DNA of 64,000 bases, from NCBI GenBank assembly GCA_963818225.1, contig CAWFRO010000014.1, positions 248,001-312,000 of the forward strand. The letters run 5' to 3'. The position numbers were made by a program, and so were the translations under genes. The first letter of the stretch is position 1, and each line of letters begins with the position of its first letter. Below, one piece after another: positions 1 to 8,584 of this stretch. Source of the DNA: Palsa-504 sp963818225 (GTDB taxonomy: Bacteria > Actinomycetota > Actinomycetes > Streptosporangiales > Streptosporangiaceae). Under the pieces are notes generated by a model. The model was not told the origin of the DNA. It ran no database searches and was given only the letters and a program-made list of their open reading frames with translations.

Positions 1-1155
1 CTGGTGGAGAACCTGCCGGTCGGCCTCCAGCAGCGGGTCGAGATCATCAAGGCGCTCGTCCGGGAAGCCACCGTGCTGATCCTCGACGAGCCGACCGCCG
101 TGCTCACCCCGGCCGAGACCGAGGACCTGTTCCGGATCATCCGGCAGCTGCGCGACGGCGGCAGGTCCATCGTCTTCATCTCGCACAAGCTCAGGGAAGT
201 CCAGGCCATCGCGGACACGATCACCGTGCTGCGCAGGGGGGCGGTCGTCGGGGAACGGCCTCCGTCGGCCAGCGAGGATGAGCTCGCCTCGCTCATGGTC
301 GGCCGGAACGTGCAGCTGCGGGTGAGCAAGGAGGCCGCCAGGCCGGGTGAGGTGATACTGGACGTGGCCGGCCTGACCGTCGCCGACGAGACCGGGCGGG
401 TCTGGGTGAACGGGGTGTCATTCCAGGTCCGGGCGGGCGAGATCCTCGGCGTGGCGGGCGTGCAGGGCAACGGGCAGACCGAGCTGTGCGAGGCCCTGAT
501 GGGGCTGCGGCCCGCGGCGGCGGGACAGGTGCGGCTGAACGGCGTCGATCTCACCCGCACCACACCCGCCCAGCGGCTACGCGCCGGCGTCGCCTACGTC
601 CCGGAGGATCGTCAGGAAGACGGGCTGATCGGTGACTTCTCGGTGGCCGACAACATGGTGCTCGACCAGTACAACAGGCCGCCGTTCGCCTCCGGCATCA
701 ACCTCAACCTCCGCGCGATCGCCGCCAACGCGGCCGAGCGCGTGGCCGAATTCGACGTCCGCACCGCCTCGACGCAGGTGCCGGTGTCCACGCTGTCGGG
801 CGGCAACCAGCAGAAAGTCATCCTGGCCCGGGAACTGGGGCATGAGCACAAAGTGCTCGTCGCCAGCCAGCCCACCCGCGGGCTCGACGTGGGCTCGATC
901 GAGTTCGTGCACCGCCGCATCGTGGAACAGCGCGACAAGGGCGTCGCCGTGCTGATCGTCTCCGCCGAACTCGACGAGATCTACGCCCTGGCGGACCGGA
1001 TCGCGGTCATGTACGAGGGCAAGATCACCGGTTTCCGGCCGCCAACCGTGCCCGCTGAGGAGCTCGGCCGGCTGATGGCCGGAGGAAGCGACGACGCGCC
1101 GGGCCCGGAACCGACCACTGGCGACCCGACGGCCACACCGGGAGCAGGACAATGA
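1..1155 (+). CDS. Nucleoside-type ABC importer ATP-binding protein (5' partial)
   Basis: This is the C-terminal three quarters of a double-cassette ATPase of the sugar/nucleoside importer class (RbsA/NupO-like); the N-terminal Walker A lies outside the window. The first visible cassette keeps a signature variant (VGLQQRVEI) followed by Walker B LILDEPTA. The second has the degenerate P-loop GVQGNGQTE, the signature LSGGNQQK near residue 264 and ASQPTRGLDVG, where Gln replaces the catalytic Glu, as is usual for this family. The stop overlaps the ATG of the next gene by 4 bp, so translation is probably coupled. The two permeases downstream are of the NupP/NupQ type, which makes purine or pyrimidine nucleosides the likely cargo. 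Substrate assignment is inference. Confidence 0.93.
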   Translation: MVENLPVGLQQRVEIIKALVREATVLILDEPTAVLTPAETEDLFRIIRQLRDGGRSIVFISHKLREVQAIADTITVLRRGAVVGERPPSASEDELASLMVGRNVQLRVSKEAARPGEVILDVAGLTVADETGRVWVNGVSFQVRAGEILGVAGVQGNGQTELCEALMGLRPAAAGQVRLNGVDLTRTTPAQRLRAGVAYVPEDRQEDGLIGDFSVADNMVLDQYNRPPFASGINLNLRAIAANAAERVAEFDVRTASTQVPVSTLSGGNQQKVILARELGHEHKVLVASQPTRGLDVGSIEFVHRRIVEQRDKGVAVLIVSAELDEIYALADRIAVMYEGKITGFRPPTVPAEELGRLMAGGSDDAPGPEPTTGDPTATPGAGQ

Positions 1156-2477
1156 CCGATCCGGCTGATTCCCCCCGCCCGGCCACCCCAGCCACGGAGT
1201 ACCAGGACCCCGGGCAGGGCCGCCTCGGCCTCGGTCTCGGCCGGGCGCTGCGGGACACGATCCTGGAAGGCCGCACAGCCACCATCACCGTCCTGGCCTT
1301 CATCACCGCCATCGTGATCGGCGGCCTGCTGAACGCGTTCACGAACACGACCGTGCTGCATGCCTGGGGCCACTTCTTCTCCGCTCCCGGGCACGCGATC
1401 GCGGCGGCCTGGGATACGGCGGCGGGCGCCTACGTGGAGATGTTCGAGGGATCGATCATCAACCCGCACACGGTCGCGGCGCTGTTCGGCCAGGCCTCGA
1501 TCGGCACGGCGATCCACGACGGCTACCTGGCCGCCGTGTTCAACCCGCTGTCCGAAACGTGCGTCCAGGCCACGCCGCTGATCCTGGCCGGGCTGGCCGT
1601 CGCGCTGCCCTACCAGGCAGGCCTGTTCAACATCGGCGCGCAGAGCCAGTTCATCGGCGGCATCATCGTCGCCGCCTACCTCGGCTACGGGGTCAGCCTG
1701 CCGTTGTTCGTACACGTCGTGGTCTGCGTGATCGGCGGTTTCGTCGGCGGCGCGGCGCTCGGCTGGCTGGTCGGCGAGCTCAAGGCCAGGACGGGCGCGC
1801 ACGAGGTGATCACCACGATCATGCTCAACTTCATCATGGCCTACTTCCTGGCCTACCTGCTCTCTTTCCCGTACCTGATGCAGGCCCCCCACACCAGCAA
1901 CGAGATCACCGCGGCCATCGCCGGCAGCGCGCACCTGCCCCACCTTTTCGGTCCCTCCCTGCGCATCAACGCGGGTTTCCTGCTCGCGCTGGCCTGCGCG
2001 GCAGGCATCTGGTGGCTGCTGACCCGGACCACGACGGGTTTCGAGTTCCGCAGCCTCGGCCGGAACCCCAGCGCCGCGCGCGTGGCGGGCATCAACGTGG
2101 AACGGAACTGGGTGCTGGTCATGCTGATCGCTGGCGGGCTGGCCGGGCTGAGCGGCGCGGCGGTGGTCCAGGGCACCGACTTCACCCTGAACTTCCAGAG
2201 CTACGGGACCTACGGCATCGACGCCATCACGGTCGCCCTGCTCGGGTTCGGCCGGCCGCTCGGAGTGGTGCTCGCGGGGCTGCTGTTCGGCGCGCTGCAC
2301 GCCGGGGCGCCGCTCATGCAGGCCGTCACCGGCACTCCGGTGGACATGGTGCAGGTGCTGGAGGCGGTCATCGTCTTGTTCGTCGCGGCACCGCTGCTGA
2401 TCAGGGCGATCTACCGGCTGCGAGAGGCCAGAGCCCGCGGCGTCGGCGGGGTCATGTCCAGGGGGTGGAACGCGTGA
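1152..2477 (+). CDS. ABC transporter permease, NupP/YufP-like
   Basis: This is a 441-residue polytopic membrane protein of the BPD_transp_2 family. After a hydrophilic N-terminus of about 40 residues it has a first helix (TITVLAFITAIVIGGLLNAF). A cluster of helices follows, including the family-typical segment QAGLFNIGAQSQFIGG and a cytoplasmic loop with EVITTIMLNFI. It starts inside the ATPase stop codon and its own TGA overlaps the GTG of the second permease, so the three subunits are translationally coupled. It forms one half of the transmembrane channel. The long extracytoplasmic insert around residues 60-120 is usual for the first permease of BmpA-dependent nucleoside importers. Confidence 0.92.
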   Translation: MTDPADSPRPATPATEYQDPGQGRLGLGLGRALRDTILEGRTATITVLAFITAIVIGGLLNAFTNTTVLHAWGHFFSAPGHAIAAAWDTAAGAYVEMFEGSIINPHTVAALFGQASIGTAIHDGYLAAVFNPLSETCVQATPLILAGLAVALPYQAGLFNIGAQSQFIGGIIVAAYLGYGVSLPLFVHVVVCVIGGFVGGAALGWLVGELKARTGAHEVITTIMLNFIMAYFLAYLLSFPYLMQAPHTSNEITAAIAGSAHLPHLFGPSLRINAGFLLALACAAGIWWLLTRTTTGFEFRSLGRNPSAARVAGINVERNWVLVMLIAGGLAGLSGAAVVQGTDFTLNFQSYGTYGIDAITVALLGFGRPLGVVLAGLLFGALHAGAPLMQAVTGTPVDMVQVLEAVIVLFVAAPLLIRAIYRLREARARGVGGVMSRGWNA

Positions 2478-3769
2478 CGCTCGCCGATGACGTACCGCCG
2501 GTCGACCTGGACCTGGCGGCCCAACCGCCGAGCAGCGCCTTCCGGCGGTGGCTCGCGCCGGTCGCGTTCGCGGTGTTCGGGCTGGTGGACATCCTGGTCC
2601 TCGGGCTCAACTCACACCAGGGGGACGCCACCTTCGCGTTCTCGCAGCCGTTCGCCAAGGTGACCGTGCCGAACCTGTCGCTGCCGGCCGCGATCACCTG
2701 TTACGTCTGCGGCGGCATCACCCTGGCCATAGCCGTGGCGCGGGCGGTCGTGCCGTTCGGCACATGGCTGCGGCGGGTATCCATCACAGTGGTCGTCTTC
2801 CTGTTCGTCCTCGCGCTGCTGTGCTGGGCCGACGCCGGGCAGACCACGGCGTTCAACGTGGTGAACCTGCTGCAGGGCACCCTGGCCGGGTCGATCCCGA
2901 TCATGCTCGGGGCGCTGACCGGCGTCATCTGCTCCCGTTCCGGGGTGATCAACGTCGGCATCGAGGGCCAGCTGCTGCTCGGCGCGTTCACCGCGGCCAT
3001 GGTGGCCAGCGGCACCGGTTCGCTGTGGCTGGGGCTGGTGAGCGGAGCGCTGGCCGGTTCCCTGGTCGGGGTGCTGCTCGCGGTCTTCGCCATCGGCTAC
3101 CGGGTGGACCAGGTCATCCTCGGCGTGGTGCTCAACACGCTGATCCTCGGCCTCACCGGGTACCTCTACGACGACCTCATGGTGCCCTACGCCAACACGC
3201 TGAACTCGCCGGCCACATTCTCGGCGATCAAGATCCCGCTGCTGGGGGACATCCCGATCGTCGGCCCGGTGTTCTTCGACTCCACCGTCTTCCTGTACCT
3301 GACCTACATCGCGCTGGCGAGCGTCCAGGTAGGCCTGTTCTCGACCCGGTGGGGGCTGCGCACCCGGGCCATCGGCGAGCACCCCGTCGCGGCCGACACC
3401 GTGGGCATCAACGTGATCGCGATGAGGTACCGCAACGTCATCGCGGCCGGCCTGATCGCCGGCATCGGCGGAGCCTACTTCACGATCGGCTCGGTCGGCT
3501 CGTTCGGCAAGGACATGACTTCCGGCGAGGGCTACATCGCGCTCGCGGCCATGATCTTCGGGCGCTACACGCCGTTCGGCGCGATATCGGCGGCCCTGCT
3601 GTTCGGTTTCGCGACGCAGCTGCAGTCGATCATGTCCACCCTGAACATCCCGATCCAGTCGAACCTGCTGCTCATGACCCCGTATATCGTCACCATCATC
3701 GTGCTCGCCGGGCTGGTGGGCAAGGTCCGCGGTCCCAGGGCCGAGGGCATTCCATACGTCAAGGCGTGA
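2474..3769 (+). CDS. ABC transporter permease, NupQ/YufQ-like
   Basis: This is a 431-residue second permease of the same importer. I chose GTG at 2474 because it overlaps the upstream TGA (GTGA); the open frame extends further upstream only as a shadow of the first permease gene. Motifs include GVINVGIEGQLLLGAF and a loop with VDQVILGVVLNTLI, plus GEHPVAADTVGINV, all characteristic of BPD_transp_2 nucleoside permeases. About ten hydrophobic segments can be counted. In many actinomycetes this operon continues into cytidine deaminase and thymidine phosphorylase; here those genes are absent and a phosphohexomutase follows. Confidence 0.92.
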   Translation: MTLADDVPPVDLDLAAQPPSSAFRRWLAPVAFAVFGLVDILVLGLNSHQGDATFAFSQPFAKVTVPNLSLPAAITCYVCGGITLAIAVARAVVPFGTWLRRVSITVVVFLFVLALLCWADAGQTTAFNVVNLLQGTLAGSIPIMLGALTGVICSRSGVINVGIEGQLLLGAFTAAMVASGTGSLWLGLVSGALAGSLVGVLLAVFAIGYRVDQVILGVVLNTLILGLTGYLYDDLMVPYANTLNSPATFSAIKIPLLGDIPIVGPVFFDSTVFLYLTYIALASVQVGLFSTRWGLRTRAIGEHPVAADTVGINVIAMRYRNVIAAGLIAGIGGAYFTIGSVGSFGKDMTSGEGYIALAAMIFGRYTPFGAISAALLFGFATQLQSIMSTLNIPIQSNLLLMTPYIVTIIVLAGLVGKVRGPRAEGIPYVKA

Positions 3770-3828
3770 TGCCCGGGTGGCCCGTGCCCTGTGCGCCCCG
3801 GTGGGCGGTGCCTGCCCCGGTGGGCCGG

Positions 3829-3905
3829 GTTACGTGGTAGATCCGGGCTACGTGGTAGATCGAGTGCATCCGGGTGCACCAGATCTACCACGTAGCCCGG
3901 ATTCA
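3829..3905. repeat. Dispersed hairpin element, copy A
   Basis: Arms at 3841-3861 and 3882-3902 form a perfect 21-bp inverted repeat around a 20-nt loop, and the loop itself contains a smaller hairpin (GTGCA/TGCAC). A partial extra copy of the left arm (TACGTGGTAGATC) lies just upstream at 3830-3842. The right arm recurs identically at 15508-15528. It lies between the permease stop and the phosphohexomutase start and could act as a transcription terminator, but there is no T-tract. Its recurrence suggests a REP/MITE-like element. Confidence 0.8.
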
Positions 3906-3950
3906 CCCCAATGCTGGGGCGTGGGTTGCTGGTGAGGGAGGGATGGGTAA

Positions 3951-5798
3951 GTGGCGAGTGGGGATGAGCTCAGGGCGGCGGTCGTGGCCTGGATCGAGGA
4001 CGACCCCGACGCGAGGGACCGGGCCGAGTTGCGGGCGCTTGCCGGCCGCGCGTATCCGGCCGCCGGAGCGGGCGCAGGCGAGGCGGATGACGAGGCGCTT
4101 GCGGAGCTGCGGGACCGGTTCGCCGGGCGGCTGGAGTTCGGGACGGCGGGGCTGCGCGGGGTCATCGCGGCGGGCCCGAACCGGATGAACCGCGCCGTGG
4201 TCAGGGCGGCGACGGCGGCGGTGGCGGGCTGGCTGCTGGACGCGGCGGGCGCCGGGGAGGTGGCCAGCGGCGGGACGGGGGCAGCCGCGGGACGGGAGCC
4301 AGCGCGGGCCGCGGTCAGCGTCGCGGTCGGGTGCGACGCGCGGCACCGGTCGGCGGAGTTCGCCGAGGAGGCGGCGCGGGTGCTGGCCGGGGCGGGCGTG
4401 GCGGTGCACATGCTCCCGCAGCCCGGTCCCACTCCCCTGCTCGCCTTCGCGGTCCGGCACCTGGGCGCCTCGGCCGGGGTGATGATCACCGCGAGCCACA
4501 ACCCGGCCGCGGACAACGGGTACAAGCTGTACCTCAGCGACGGCGCTCAGGTCATCCCGCCCGTCGACGCCGAGATCGAGGCGCGGATGGCCGGTCTCGG
4601 GCCGCTGTCGCAGGTTCCGGTCGCGGACCCGGGCAGCCCCCTCATCACCCGCCACGGCGATGAGATCGCCCGGGCCTACCTGGATGCGGTGGTGGGCGCC
4701 GCAGCCGGGTCTGCGGCGGGCGGCGCAGCCGGGTCCCAGGCCAGCCGGGCGGGGCTCACCGTGGTCTACACCCCGATGCACGGGGTGGCCGGCGACCTGA
4801 TGCTGCGAGCCATGAGGCAGGCGGGCTTCGCGGCGCCGCACGTGGTGGCGGCGCAGTCCCGGCCCGATCCGGACTTCCCGACGGTCGCCTATCCCAACCC
4901 GGAGGAGCCCGGGGCGCTGGACCTGGCCCTGGCCGACGCGCGTCGGCTCGGCGCCGACCTCGTGGTGGCCAGCGACCCCGACGGGGACCGGCTGGCCGTG
5001 GCCGCCCGCCGTGGCGGGGACCGCCTGGCCGTGGGGCCCGCCGTGACGGGGACGAGGCGGACGGCTGGGTGGTGCTGACCGGGGACCAGGCCGGCTCCCT
5101 GCTCGGCGCCAGCACGCTGGACCGGACAGCGGGCGGCGCCGAGGCCGCCGGCCGGCTGGTCGCGACCACGATCGTTTCCTCGACCCTGCTGTCCAAGGTC
5201 GCCGCCGCGGCCGGGGCGCACTACGCCGAGACGCTCACCGGCTTCAAGTGGATCGCCCGGGCCGCCGACGGCGTGCCGGGCGCGCGGTTCGTGTTCGGCT
5301 ACGAGGAAGCGCTCGGCTACGCGGTCGGCGACGTGGTGCGCGACAAGGACGGCATCGGCGCCGCGCTGGCCATGCTCGCGGTGGCCGCTGAGGCTAAGGC
5401 CACGGGGCGTTCGGTACTGGACCGCTACGACGAACTGGAGCGGGCGCACGGCGTGCACCTGACGTCCCAGGTGACGCTGCGCACCGCCGACCAGGCCCGG
5501 GTCATGCGCCGGCTCCGGGCCGATCCCCCGGCCGAGCTCGGCGGCCAGCCGGTGACCGCCCGGGTGGACCTGGCCGGCGGAGGCGCCCAGCGCGCTGCCG
5601 AGGGCGGACGTGCTGATCTTCCGGCTGACCGGCGCCCGGGTGGTGCTCCGCCCGAGCGGCACCGAGCCGAAAATCAAGTGCTACATCGAGGTGGTGGAGC
5701 CGCTGGCCGGGCGGTCGCTGCCGGCCGCCCGGCAGTCGGCGGCCGGGCGGCTCGTTCCGCTGCGGCACGCCCTGGAGCTCATGCTGGCCGGGGCGTGA
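3951..5798 (+). CDS. Phosphomannomutase/phosphoglucomutase (frame broken twice)
   Basis: This is an alpha-D-phosphohexomutase superfamily enzyme, full length about 600 codons when the frames are joined. The active-site phosphoserine motif TASHNP is near residue 180 and the metal-binding loop DPDGDR near residue 343. The sugar-binding segment GYEEALGYAVGD and the C-terminal phosphate-binding RPSGTEPKIKCY are also present. The frame changes near 5045, inside a partial 33-bp tandem duplication, and again near 5590. Every domain is intact across the breaks, so indels in the assembly are more likely than decay. In actinomycetes this mutase commonly sits with nucleoside catabolism genes, where it may interconvert pentose or hexose 1- and 6-phosphates. 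GTG at 3951 is used as the start. Confidence 0.88.
4983..5047 (+). repeat. Imperfect 33/32-bp tandem duplication inside the mutase gene
   Basis: Copy 1 (4983-5015) encodes GDRLAVAARRG right after the DPD of the metal loop. Copy 2 (5016-5047) repeats it with a few substitutions and is one base short, and a third partial start (GGGGACGAGG) follows. The missing base explains the first frame change of the gene. Confidence 0.75.
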
Positions 5799-5811
5799 CG
5801 GGTACGGCGGG

Positions 5812-6760
5812 TCAGCCGGCGGTCAGGGTGCGCGCCCGGCTGACGTCCTCGCGCATCTGGGTGACCAGGGCCTCGACCGAATCGAACCTCTCGTTGTCGC
5901 GGAGCCTGGCGGTGAATTCGATGGCGGCGTGCGTGCCGTACAGGTCCAGGTCGTCGCGGTCCAGCGCGTAAGCCTCGACGGTGCGGTCGGTGCCGGCGAA
6001 GGTGGGATTGGCGCCGACCGAGATCGCGGCCGGCCAGCGGGTGGTCTCGGTCCCGTCCGGGCCCAGGCTGATCAGGGCGCCGGCGTACACCCCGTCGGCG
6101 GGGATCGCGGTGTGCGGCGGGGTCTCGAGGTTCGCGGTCGGGAAACCCAGCGCCCGGCCGCGCTGGTGACCGCGGACCACCACGCCTTCCACCCGGTGCG
6201 GGCGGCCGAGGGCAGTGTCCGCACCGGCCACGTCCCCGGCGGCCAGCCGCTCCCTGATCTGAGTCGAGGACATCCGCACGCCGTCCGCGTCGAGCAGCGG
6301 CACGCCCTCGGCGGTGTAGTCGTACTTCTCGCCGAGCTGGCCGAGCAGCGGCACGTCGCCCGCGGCCCGGTGGCCGAACCGGAAGTCGTCCCCCACCACC
6401 ACGGCGGCCGCGTGCAGGCGCTCGACCAGCACGGCCCGGACGAACTCATCCGGGCTCAGCCGGGAGAACTCCACGTTGAACGGGAGCACGAACACCGCGT
6501 CGGCGCCCAGGCCGCCCAGCAGCTCGGCCTGCCGCCGGGGGGTGGTGAGGAACGGTGGGTGCGAGCCCGGCCTGATGACCTCGTCCGGGTGCGGATCGAA
6601 GGTGATCACCACCAGCGGCAGGTTCTTGGCGCGCGCGACCTGACCGGCTCGCGTCGACGACCCGCTGATGCCCCCGGTGCACGCCGTCGAACACCCCGAT
6701 GGTGGCGACGCAGCCGGCCCAGTCGGCCGGCACGTCGTCCAAGCCGTACCAGCGGTACAC
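5812..6760 (-). CDS. ribF: Bifunctional riboflavin kinase/FAD synthetase (one frame break)
   Basis: This enzyme makes FMN from riboflavin and then FAD. The N-terminal nucleotidyltransferase motif TIGVFDGVHRGHQ lies near residue 22. FDPHP, then SSTQIRERL, and the flavokinase motif GFPTANLETP follow, and the C-terminal flavokinase domain is complete. GTG at 6758-6760 is chosen because AAGGAGG lies nine bases upstream. The reading frame shifts near 6660, just after GHQRVVDA: the alternative frame continues as ARAKNLPLVVITFDPHP exactly as the family requires. The enzyme is essential in most bacteria, so a sequencing indel is the simplest explanation. It is the last gene of the rimP-to-ribF operon. 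Confidence 0.93.
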
Positions 6761-6819
6761 GATCCCGTGCCTCCTTCGTCCTCCGGCGTCCATTTCCGGC
6801 GGTGAGCACCAGCCTAGCG

Positions 6820-7764
6820 TCAGGCGAAGACCACCAGCGGGCGCGCCTGGCCGTCCTGCTCGGTGAGCAGCGCGACGAGCGAGCCGTCCGGCGCGTAGGC
6901 GGCGGCCGGAGCGCTGCGGGCCGGGGCGTCGCTGGCGGCCGGGGCGTTGCTGGCCGGGGCGTTGCTGGCCGGGGCGTTGCTGGCCGGGGTGGCCGCGGGG
7001 AGGCGGGCGCCGTGGGCCAGGCGGCGGGCCTCGTCGGCGGACAGGTCGCGGCGAGGGAATCCGGCCGCGGCGGCCTCGGCCAGCGGGATGATCTCGAACC
7101 TCCCGGCCAGCTGCTCCAGGGTTCTCGCGACCTCAAGGCCGTATCCGCCGACCCGGGTCCGGCGCAGGCGGGTGAGGTGGCCGCCGGTGCCGAGCGCGGC
7201 ACCGAGGTCGCGGGCCAGGGCGCGGATGTAGGTGCCGCTCGAGCAGCGCACGGTCACGTCGACGTCGAGCTGGTCGCCGGCCGGGCGGGTGGCCGTCACG
7301 GTGAACTCGTGGACGGTGACCGGCCGGGGTGACAGCTCCGGCGCGGCGCCCGCCCGGGTCAGCCGGTAGGCGCGCTGGCCGCCGACCTTGATCGCGCTGA
7401 CCGAGGGCGGCACCTGGACGATGTCCCCGGTCAGGGCCCTTACCGCCGCGGCCAGGGCCTGCGCGGAGACGCCGGCCGCCGACGCGGTCGCGGTGACCTC
7501 GCCCTCGGCATCGTCGGTGCTGGTGGACTGGCCGAGCCGGATCGTGCCGTCGTACCGCTTCTCGGTCACGGTGAGGTAGCCGAGCAGCCGGGTGGCCTTC
7601 TCCACCCCGACGACCAGGACGCCGGTGGCCATCGGGTCCAGGGTCCCGGCGTGCCCCACCCGCCGGGTGCCGGCCAGCCGCCTGATCCGCGCCACCACGT
7701 CATGCGAGGTCATGCCGCCGGGCTTGTCCACGATGACCAGGCCGCCGGGCTGCGGTCCGGTCAT
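6820..7764 (-). CDS. truB: tRNA pseudouridine(55) synthase
   Basis: This enzyme isomerises U55 in the T-loop of tRNAs. The catalytic aspartate sits in GTLDPMATG (about residue 43), with KRYDGTIRLG and the SGTYIRALARDLG motif further on. The ATG at 7764 overlaps the rbfA stop (ATGA), so I prefer it to the longer upstream start, which has a polyarginine leader. After the catalytic domain the C-terminal tail carries three to four copies of ASNAP encoded by a 15-bp tandem repeat (about 6938-6990), then ends in a short PUA-like region (GSLVALLTEQDGQARPLVVF). The repeat is not part of normal TruB and looks like a linker expansion. Confidence 0.95.
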   Translation of the reverse strand: MTGPQPGGLVIVDKPGGMTSHDVVARIRRLAGTRRVGHAGTLDPMATGVLVVGVEKATRLLGYLTVTEKRYDGTIRLGQSTSTDDAEGEVTATASAAGVSAQALAAAVRALTGDIVQVPPSVSAIKVGGQRAYRLTRAGAAPELSPRPVTVHEFTVTATRPAGDQLDVDVTVRCSSGTYIRALARDLGAALGTGGHLTRLRRTRVGGYGLEVARTLEQLAGRFEIIPLAEAAAAGFPRRDLSADEARRLAHGARLPAATPASNAPASNAPASNAPAASDAPARSAPAAAYAPDGSLVALLTEQDGQARPLVVFA

Positions 7765-8222
7765 TCGTCCTCGTCGCCCTCGTCGTCTTCGTCGTCCCAT
7801 TCGGCCTCGGCGGGCTTGCGGTAAGGGTCAGCGTCGCCGGCCGGGAGCGCGCCCTCGCGGACCCGGGCCAGCTCGGCGTCGGCGTCGCGGGCCTGGATGA
7901 CCAGCTCGTCGATACGGTGAGCGTTTTCGGGCAGCGCGTCGGCGACGAAGGCCAGCGACGGGGTGTGCCGCAGGCCAAGCTGCCGTCCCACCTCGGACCG
8001 GATGATGCCCGTCGCGCTGGCCAGCGCCATCGCCGTGTCGGCCCGCTCCTGGTCAGATCCGTACACGGTGTAGAACACGGTGGCCTCGCGCAGGTCGTTG
8101 GTCAGCCGTGCCTCGGTGACGGTCACGAAACCGAGCCTGGGGTCCTTGATCCGCCGCTCCAGCATCTCCGCGACGATCTGGCTGATCCGGTCGGCGAGCT
8201 TGCGTGCCCGGGGGGCATCCAT
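7761..8222 (-). CDS. rbfA: 30S ribosome-binding factor A
   Basis: This is a 153-residue late 30S maturation factor with the single KH-like domain. The N-terminal RARKLADRISQIVAEMLERRIKDPRLGFVTVTE and the middle ATVFYTVYGSDQE are typical. The last 15 residues are almost all Asp/Glu, a common actinobacterial acidic tail. It overlaps truB by 4 bp and follows ylxP by a few bases. Confidence 0.95.
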   Translation of the reverse strand: MDAPRARKLADRISQIVAEMLERRIKDPRLGFVTVTEARLTNDLREATVFYTVYGSDQERADTAMALASATGIIRSEVGRQLGLRHTPSLAFVADALPENAHRIDELVIQARDADAELARVREGALPAGDADPYRKPAEAEWDDEDDEGDEDE

Positions 8223-8228
8223 GCTCCG

Positions 8229-8525
8229 TCACTCCTCCTCGTTGAACAACCGCTGCCGGGCCGACAGCAGCTCGATCTCAGGGTGCCCGGCCACCAGGCG
8301 CTCGCACTCATCCAGCACGCTCATCGCGTTGGCGGCCGTCGCGGACACCACGGCCACGCCGATCTCGGCCCGCCGGTGCAGATCCAGGTGACCGGTCTCG
8401 GCCACCGCGACGCCCGGGTAGCAACGGCGCAGCTCGGCGACGAGCGGCCGGACGACGGCACGTTTCGCCTTCAGCGAGTGCACGTCGCCCAGCAGCACGT
8501 CCAGCGTCAGCGCCGCAACATACAC
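8229..8525 (-). CDS. ylxP: DUF503 family protein YlxP
   Basis: This is a 98-residue protein of the DUF503 family, found almost invariably between infB and rbfA in Gram-positive bacteria. Its function is not firmly established. The start GTG at 8525 has GGAGGG eight bases upstream. Motifs include VHSLKAKRAVVRPLVAELRRCYPGVAVAE and the closing ELLSARQRLF. The reading frame is open upstream into infB, but only as an infB shadow. Confidence 0.9.
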   Translation of the reverse strand: MYVAALTLDVLLGDVHSLKAKRAVVRPLVAELRRCYPGVAVAETGHLDLHRRAEIGVAVVSATAANAMSVLDECERLVAGHPEIELLSARQRLFNEEE

Positions 8526-8584
8526 GGTGCTCTGCCCTCCGGCCTTCTGCCGTTCGGCCGTTCTGGCCTGGGCCCGCCAGGTGG

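Noticed and set aside
6901..7000. Possible CRISPR-like array in truB
   Set aside because: The repeats are 15-bp in-frame units without unique spacers and encode a protein linker.
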